DNA of 43,352 nt from Alphaproteobacteria bacterium (GTDB lineage: Bacteria; Pseudomonadota; Alphaproteobacteria; RF32; CAG-239): assembly GCA_020025875.1 (NCBI GenBank), contig JAHHRI010000009.1:1-43352 (forward strand), read 5' to 3'. The stretch's first letter is position 1. Every line of letters begins with the position of its first letter. Shown here piece after piece: positions 39,786-43,352 of the stretch. The notes beneath the pieces are model-generated. The model saw nothing but the letters and a program-made list of their open reading frames with translations, was not told the origin of the DNA and searched no databases. The position numbers and the translations under genes were made by a program.

Positions 39786-41243
39786 ATGGAAAAATTAACC
39801 TCTCAGACAATCCATGAAACATTGGATGGTTTAAAAAACAAAAGCTTTTCCGCCGTTGAGTTGACCAAAGATTACCTCCGCGCGATGGAAGAAAAACGCC
39901 TGCTGAATGCTTATGTCTTGGAAACGCCCGATAAGGCATTGGCGCAGGCGCAAGAGGCCGACCGCCGCTACCACAACGGAAACGCCCGTGCCTTAGAGGG
40001 CATTCCGCTCGGTATCAAAGATTTGTTTTGCACCGAAGGTATACGCACAACGGCTTGTTCGCACATTCTGGACGGCTTTGTTCCGCCGTACGAGTCAACG
40101 GTTACCGGCAAATTGTTTGCAGCTGGGGCAGGGTGTCTCGGCAAGCTCAATATGGACGAGTTTGCCATGGGCGGCAGTAACGAAAACAGTTTTTACGGAC
40201 CGGTTTATAACCCGTGGAAAGCGGAAGAAAAATTGGTGCCGGGGGGATCTTCAGGCGGTTCGGCGGCGGCGGTGGCAGCCAATATTTGCGCCGCGGCAAC
40301 CGGAACGGATACCGGCGGATCAATTCGCCAGCCGGCTGCTTTTTGTGGTGTAACCGGCATTAAGCCGACTTACGGGCGTTGTTCGCGTTATGGCATTGTT
40401 GCTTTTGCATCTTCTTTGGACCAAGCGGGGCCGATTGCTAAAGATGTGCGCGATTGCGCTTTGCTACTGAATGTGATGGCAGGCTACGATGAGAAAGATT
40501 CGACTTCGGCAAAACGCAATGTGCCGGATTTTACCAAAGTTCTCGGACAAAGCGTGCGGGGGCTCAAAATAGGTATTCCTGCCGAATATCGTCCCGAAGG
40601 TCTTAATGCGGAAATAGCCGCCTGCTGGGACAAAGGAATTGAAATGCTAAAGTCTGCCGGTGCGGAAATTGTCAATATTTCGTTGCCGCACAGCAAATAT
40701 GCGCTGGCGGCCTATTATATCATTGCTCCTGCGGAAGCCTCGTCCAATCTGGCGCGTTATGACGGGCTGCGTTATGGGTTGCGGGTTTCGGGCGATCACT
40801 TGGACAATATGTACATCAATACCCGAAGCGCCGGTTTCGGGCAGGAGGTCAAACGCCGCATTATGATCGGCAGCTATGTGCTGTCGGCAGGCTATTACGA
40901 TGCCTACTATCTAAAAGCACAAAAAGTGCGGAGGTTGATTCGCGATGATTTTGTCCGTGCTTTTGCAGATTGCGACGTTATTTTGACGCCAACGGCGCCA
41001 ACTGCCGCATTCCCCATCGGCGACTGCTCAATGCGAGAAAATCCGATTAATATGTGGTTGAACGATATCTTTACCGTTTCTGTCAATCTGGCAGGGCTGC
41101 CGGGGCTGAGCCTTCCCGCCGGTCTTTCAGCGGCAGGGTTGCCGCTGGGCTTACAGTTGATTGGGCGCCCGTTTGATGAAGAAACGGTATTTAAAGCTGC
41201 CGCGGTGATAGAAACGGAAACCGGATTTGAAAGGTTAAAATAG
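39786..41243 (+). CDS. gatA: Asp/Glu-tRNA amidotransferase subunit A (glutaminase)
   Basis: 485 aa amidase-signature enzyme that releases ammonia from glutamine for GatB. The Ser-cisSer-Lys triad is visible: Lys78 (GIPLGIKDLF), Ser155 (PGGSSGGSAAAV) and Ser179 (GTDTGGSIRQPA), with the 24-residue serine spacing of the family. AAGGAG precedes the start, 14 bp after gatC; gatB follows 2 bp after the stop. Confidence 0.96.
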   Translation: MEKLTSQTIHETLDGLKNKSFSAVELTKDYLRAMEEKRLLNAYVLETPDKALAQAQEADRRYHNGNARALEGIPLGIKDLFCTEGIRTTACSHILDGFVPPYESTVTGKLFAAGAGCLGKLNMDEFAMGGSNENSFYGPVYNPWKAEEKLVPGGSSGGSAAAVAANICAAATGTDTGGSIRQPAAFCGVTGIKPTYGRCSRYGIVAFASSLDQAGPIAKDVRDCALLLNVMAGYDEKDSTSAKRNVPDFTKVLGQSVRGLKIGIPAEYRPEGLNAEIAACWDKGIEMLKSAGAEIVNISLPHSKYALAAYYIIAPAEASSNLARYDGLRYGLRVSGDHLDNMYINTRSAGFGQEVKRRIMIGSYVLSAGYYDAYYLKAQKVRRLIRDDFVRAFADCDVILTPTAPTAAFPIGDCSMRENPINMWLNDIFTVSVNLAGLPGLSLPAGLSAAGLPLGLQLIGRPFDEETVFKAAAVIETETGFERLK

Positions 41244-41245
41244 CC

Positions 41246-42694
41246 ATGATTATTGAAGGAAAAGAAAACAAATGGGAAATTGTCTGCGGGTTGGAAATTC
41301 ATTGTCAGATTATTTCTAAATCAAAAATTTTCAGCGGAGCCTCGACCAAGTTTGGTGAAGATGCCAACGAAAATGTGGCGTTTGTCGATGCCGGTATGCC
41401 CGGAATGCTGCCGGTTCTTAACACTTTTTGTGTGCATCAGGCGGTCAAGACCGGTTTGGGGTTGCGGGCAACAATTAACAAATATTCGGAGTTTTCGCGT
41501 AAAAACTATTTTTATGCCGATATGCCGACCGGCTACCAAATTACCCAATTTCAATATCCTATTGTCGGCGAGGGTGTGGTTACTGTTGATCTGGACGACG
41601 GCAGCAGCAAAGACATTCGCATAGAAAGAATGCACATTGAACAAGATGCCGGCAAATCGATCCACGACATTGATCCGCGCAAAACCTTTATTGACTTGAA
41701 TCGTGCCGGTGTCGGACTGATGGAAATTGTGACCAAGCCCGATTTTCGTTCCCCCGAAGAAGCCGGAGCATTTTTGAAAAAACTGCGTTCGATTTTGCGC
41801 TACCTTGGTACCTGCGACGGCAATATGGATGAAGGTTCCATGCGCTGCGACGTTAATGTTTCCGTCCGTCCGGCAGGCAGCGACGAACTGCGCACACGCT
41901 GCGAAATGAAAAATGTCAACTCGGTCAAGTTTGTGATGCAGGCCATAGAAACAGAAGCGCGCCGACATATCGAGGTTTATGAAAAGGGCGAAACGGTTGA
42001 GCAGGAAACCCGTCAGTTCGATCCGCTGAGCGGACAGACAAAAGTGATGCGCAAAAAAGAGTTTGCCCACGATTATCGCTATTTTCCAGAACCCGATCTG
42101 CCGCCTCTTGTGCTGACCGATGAGTATATTCGGCAGGTGGCGGAAGAGCTGCCGGAATTGCCCGATGCCAAAAAAGCCCGATTTGTTGAGCAATTGGGGT
42201 TGACCAAATATGACGCCACGGTTATTTGCGAAAACAAAGAAACGGCGGATTTCTTTGAAAAGGCAGCAACCGGACACGATGCTAAAAAAGTAGCCAACTG
42301 GCTGATGGGAGATTTCTTCGCCATGCTCAAGCGCAAAAACCTGACGGTTGAGGAAACTCCTGTTTCGGCAGAGAATCTCGGCAGTTTGGTTGAGCTGATC
42401 GAAAAAGATATTATCTCCGGCAAAATGGCCAAAGAGGTTTTTGAGATAATGAGCGAAACCGGCGAAAGTCCGGAAAAAATAGTTGAAGAAAAAGGCTTGC
42501 GGCAGGTGACGGATACCGGTGCGATTGAGGCGATTGTCGACAAGGTTATTGCCGAAAACTTGGACAAGGTCAATGCTTATAAGGGTGGAAAAGTCGGTCT
42601 TATGGGCTGGTTTGTCGGTCAAGTGATTAAAGAATCACACGGCAAAGCCAATCCACAGGTGGTTAACCGATTATTGTCAGCCAAGCTGTCCTGA
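41246..42694 (+). CDS. gatB: Asp/Glu-tRNA amidotransferase subunit B
   Basis: 482 aa. GatB binds the mischarged tRNA, phosphorylates the Glu (or Asp) side chain with ATP and amidates it with ammonia from GatA. The GatB signature is present: VCGLEIHCQI, DAGMPGMLPVLN, KNYFYADMPTGYQITQFQYPI, and the metal-site region HIEQDAGKS, RAGVGLMEIVT, plus the C-terminal YqeY-like tail (VDKVIAENLDKVNAYKGGKVGLMGWFVGQVIKESHGKANPQVVNRLL). Last gene of gatCAB. Confidence 0.96.
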   Translation: MIIEGKENKWEIVCGLEIHCQIISKSKIFSGASTKFGEDANENVAFVDAGMPGMLPVLNTFCVHQAVKTGLGLRATINKYSEFSRKNYFYADMPTGYQITQFQYPIVGEGVVTVDLDDGSSKDIRIERMHIEQDAGKSIHDIDPRKTFIDLNRAGVGLMEIVTKPDFRSPEEAGAFLKKLRSILRYLGTCDGNMDEGSMRCDVNVSVRPAGSDELRTRCEMKNVNSVKFVMQAIETEARRHIEVYEKGETVEQETRQFDPLSGQTKVMRKKEFAHDYRYFPEPDLPPLVLTDEYIRQVAEELPELPDAKKARFVEQLGLTKYDATVICENKETADFFEKAATGHDAKKVANWLMGDFFAMLKRKNLTVEETPVSAENLGSLVELIEKDIISGKMAKEVFEIMSETGESPEKIVEEKGLRQVTDTGAIEAIVDKVIAENLDKVNAYKGGKVGLMGWFVGQVIKESHGKANPQVVNRLLSAKLS

Positions 42695-42987
42695 CAGAGA
42701 GCTTTTTAACAAAGGGAAAAGCGATACCGCAAGGTCTATTTGCTTGCTCGTCTGCCTGACAAATATCGGGAGAAGCCAAAAGGAGAAAATGGCGGTTGCT
42801 TCCGGTCAACCGTTGGCAACCGGTACGCCCCTCAAAATTAAATGACATCGATACAAAAACGATGTCATTTAATTTAAGCTGAAGGGAACTTTTGGTAACA
42901 GCAGATGTTAAAGCTTGACATTGTCTTGCAATGACCTAAAAAATATGTCATCGGCAGCAATCACATTTTGGGGGAGGGAATGTTTTA
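42695..42987. other. Intergenic segment after gatB with a perfect 16-bp palindrome
   Basis: No supported gene. Arms 42835-42850 and 42860-42875 are perfect reverse complements (AAATTAAATGACATCG …) around a 9-nt loop, ATACAAAAA. The A/T-rich base could serve as a terminator in both directions. A smaller CCGGT…ACCGG hairpin precedes it. The minus-strand ORF across 42663-42848 looks like chance. Confidence 0.6.
42835..42875. terminator. Probable bidirectional terminator for gatCAB and the right-hand gene
   Basis: A 16-bp perfect stem whose outer part is A/T-rich gives U-rich 3' ends on either strand. It lies between gatB and the minus-strand repeat block. An operator or repeat-element role is not excluded. 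Confidence 0.55.
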
Positions 42988-43352
42988 GCAGCAAGCGCAA
43001 TCTTCTGATACTTCCGTTTCCTCCGTTTTTCTTACCCTTACCCCCCTTACTCATGAGATGTTTCGCTCTTGGGCAAATTTCCTTCGTTTTCCCCGCCTTG
43101 GCAGCAGGCGCAATCTTCTGATACTTCCATTTCCTTCGTTTTCCTCACCCTTACCACCTTTACTCATGAGATATTTCACTCTTGGGCAAATTTTCTTCGT
43201 TTCCTCACCTTGGCAGCAAGCGCAATCTTCTGATACCACCGTTTGCTCCGTTTTTCTCATCTTTACTGCCCTTACTCATGAGATGTTTCACTCTTGGGCA
43301 AATTTTCTCCGTTTTCCCCGCCTTGGCAGCAAGCGCAATCTTCTGATATTCC
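42988..43352 (-). repeat. ~113-bp tandem repeat duplicating the 3' end of an off-window gene
   Basis: Units begin (plus-strand GCAGCAAGCGCAATC) at 42988, 43101, 43213 and 43326: periods 113, 112 and 113 bp. Read on the minus strand, each holds SEDCACCQGG…LPKSETSHE-stop coding sequence and ~30 bp beyond the stop. The rightmost copy keeps an open frame to the window edge. Copies further left have small indels and substitutions and lose the frame. There are no conserved short repeats with unique spacers, so it is not CRISPR. Confidence 0.9.
43272..43352 (-). CDS. C-terminal fragment of a gene entering from the right
   Basis: 26 codons plus TAA on the minus strand, open at the window edge. The tail ISEDCACCQGGENGENLPKSETSHE is acidic with a Cys-x-Cys-Cys cluster. 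It is inferred to be the real 3' end because it is the copy of the tandem repeat nearest the off-window sequence and its frame is intact. Family cannot be told from the tail. Confidence 0.45.
   Translation of the reverse strand, partial: GISEDCACCQGGENGENLPKSETSHE

Noticed and set aside
41321..42622. Long minus-strand ORF (433 aa) opposite gatB
   Set aside because: Antisense shadow of GatB with no ribosome site and no recognisable domain.
42663..42848. Minus-strand ORF of 61 aa after gatB
   Set aside because: It overlaps the gatB end and a palindrome arm, and the composition gives no support.
42988..43352. CRISPR array at the right edge
   Set aside because: The whole ~113-bp unit is conserved with no unique spacers, and it contains the 3' end of a reading frame.

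Overview
The window reads as a chromosomal segment of an alphaproteobacterium. The evidence is an RNase E whose S1 domain is split by a long acidic insert, a DUF4167 protein directly after prmC, an rpoH with a clear RpoH box, an AapJ-type binding protein, MlaC and AsmA/YhdP-type envelope proteins, an hflK-hflC-DegP-type operon, and GatCAB. Gene order and families resemble uncultured, host-associated (gut-type) Alphaproteobacteria. That placement is inference; no 16S gene is present.

Layout. 1-1905: tRNA-Glu with promoter and terminator, a gene broken by one in-frame TAA, and a glycine-zipper lipoprotein. 1929-6945: asnS, a small secreted protein, then rpoH - small ORF - prmC, and the DUF4167 gene. 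The 3' end of that gene is repeated in tandem past its stop codon (124-bp unit). 7299-11677 (minus): hflK-hflC-htrA-holC-VanX-like dipeptidase. 11778-12758: Mrp/ApbC Fe-S carrier. 12829-16727 (minus): rne overlapping an M48/TPR protease gene. 17245-27789: amiC, PBP1A, prfB with a programmed +1 frameshift, an AsmA/YhdP-like protein, a HAD-like protein, a minus-strand AapJ-like protein and an MlaC-like protein.

28.2-37.4 kb is the accessory part. Two paralogous repeat lipoproteins of 732 and 1089 aa share a 156-aa C-terminal domain. They carry two and four copies of a ~180-aa unit and flank an outer-membrane beta-barrel gene. Three unrecognised genes follow. All six genes start after A/T-rich leaders with no clear Shine-Dalgarno sequence, and the lipoproteins resemble Bacteroidota surface lipoproteins. 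Four of the transcription units nevertheless carry TTGnnn-N17-TAnnnT promoters with a C just before the -10. The region looks like an acquired surface-structure locus that is transcribed by host RNA polymerase.

37.5-42.7 kb returns to core genes: yihY/brkB, fabI and gatCAB. The right edge holds a second tandem repeat (~113 bp). It again appears to be the duplicated 3' end of a gene, entering from outside the window on the minus strand. Two unrelated genes in one window showing the same stop-codon-spanning 3' duplication is the most unexpected structural pattern here.

The core genes fall into translation and translation quality (asnS, gatCAB, prfB, prmC, tRNA-Glu), heat shock and membrane proteolysis (rpoH, hflKC, htrA, M48), cell wall (amiC, PBP1A, dipeptidase), and envelope lipid handling (AsmA-like, MlaC, fabI).
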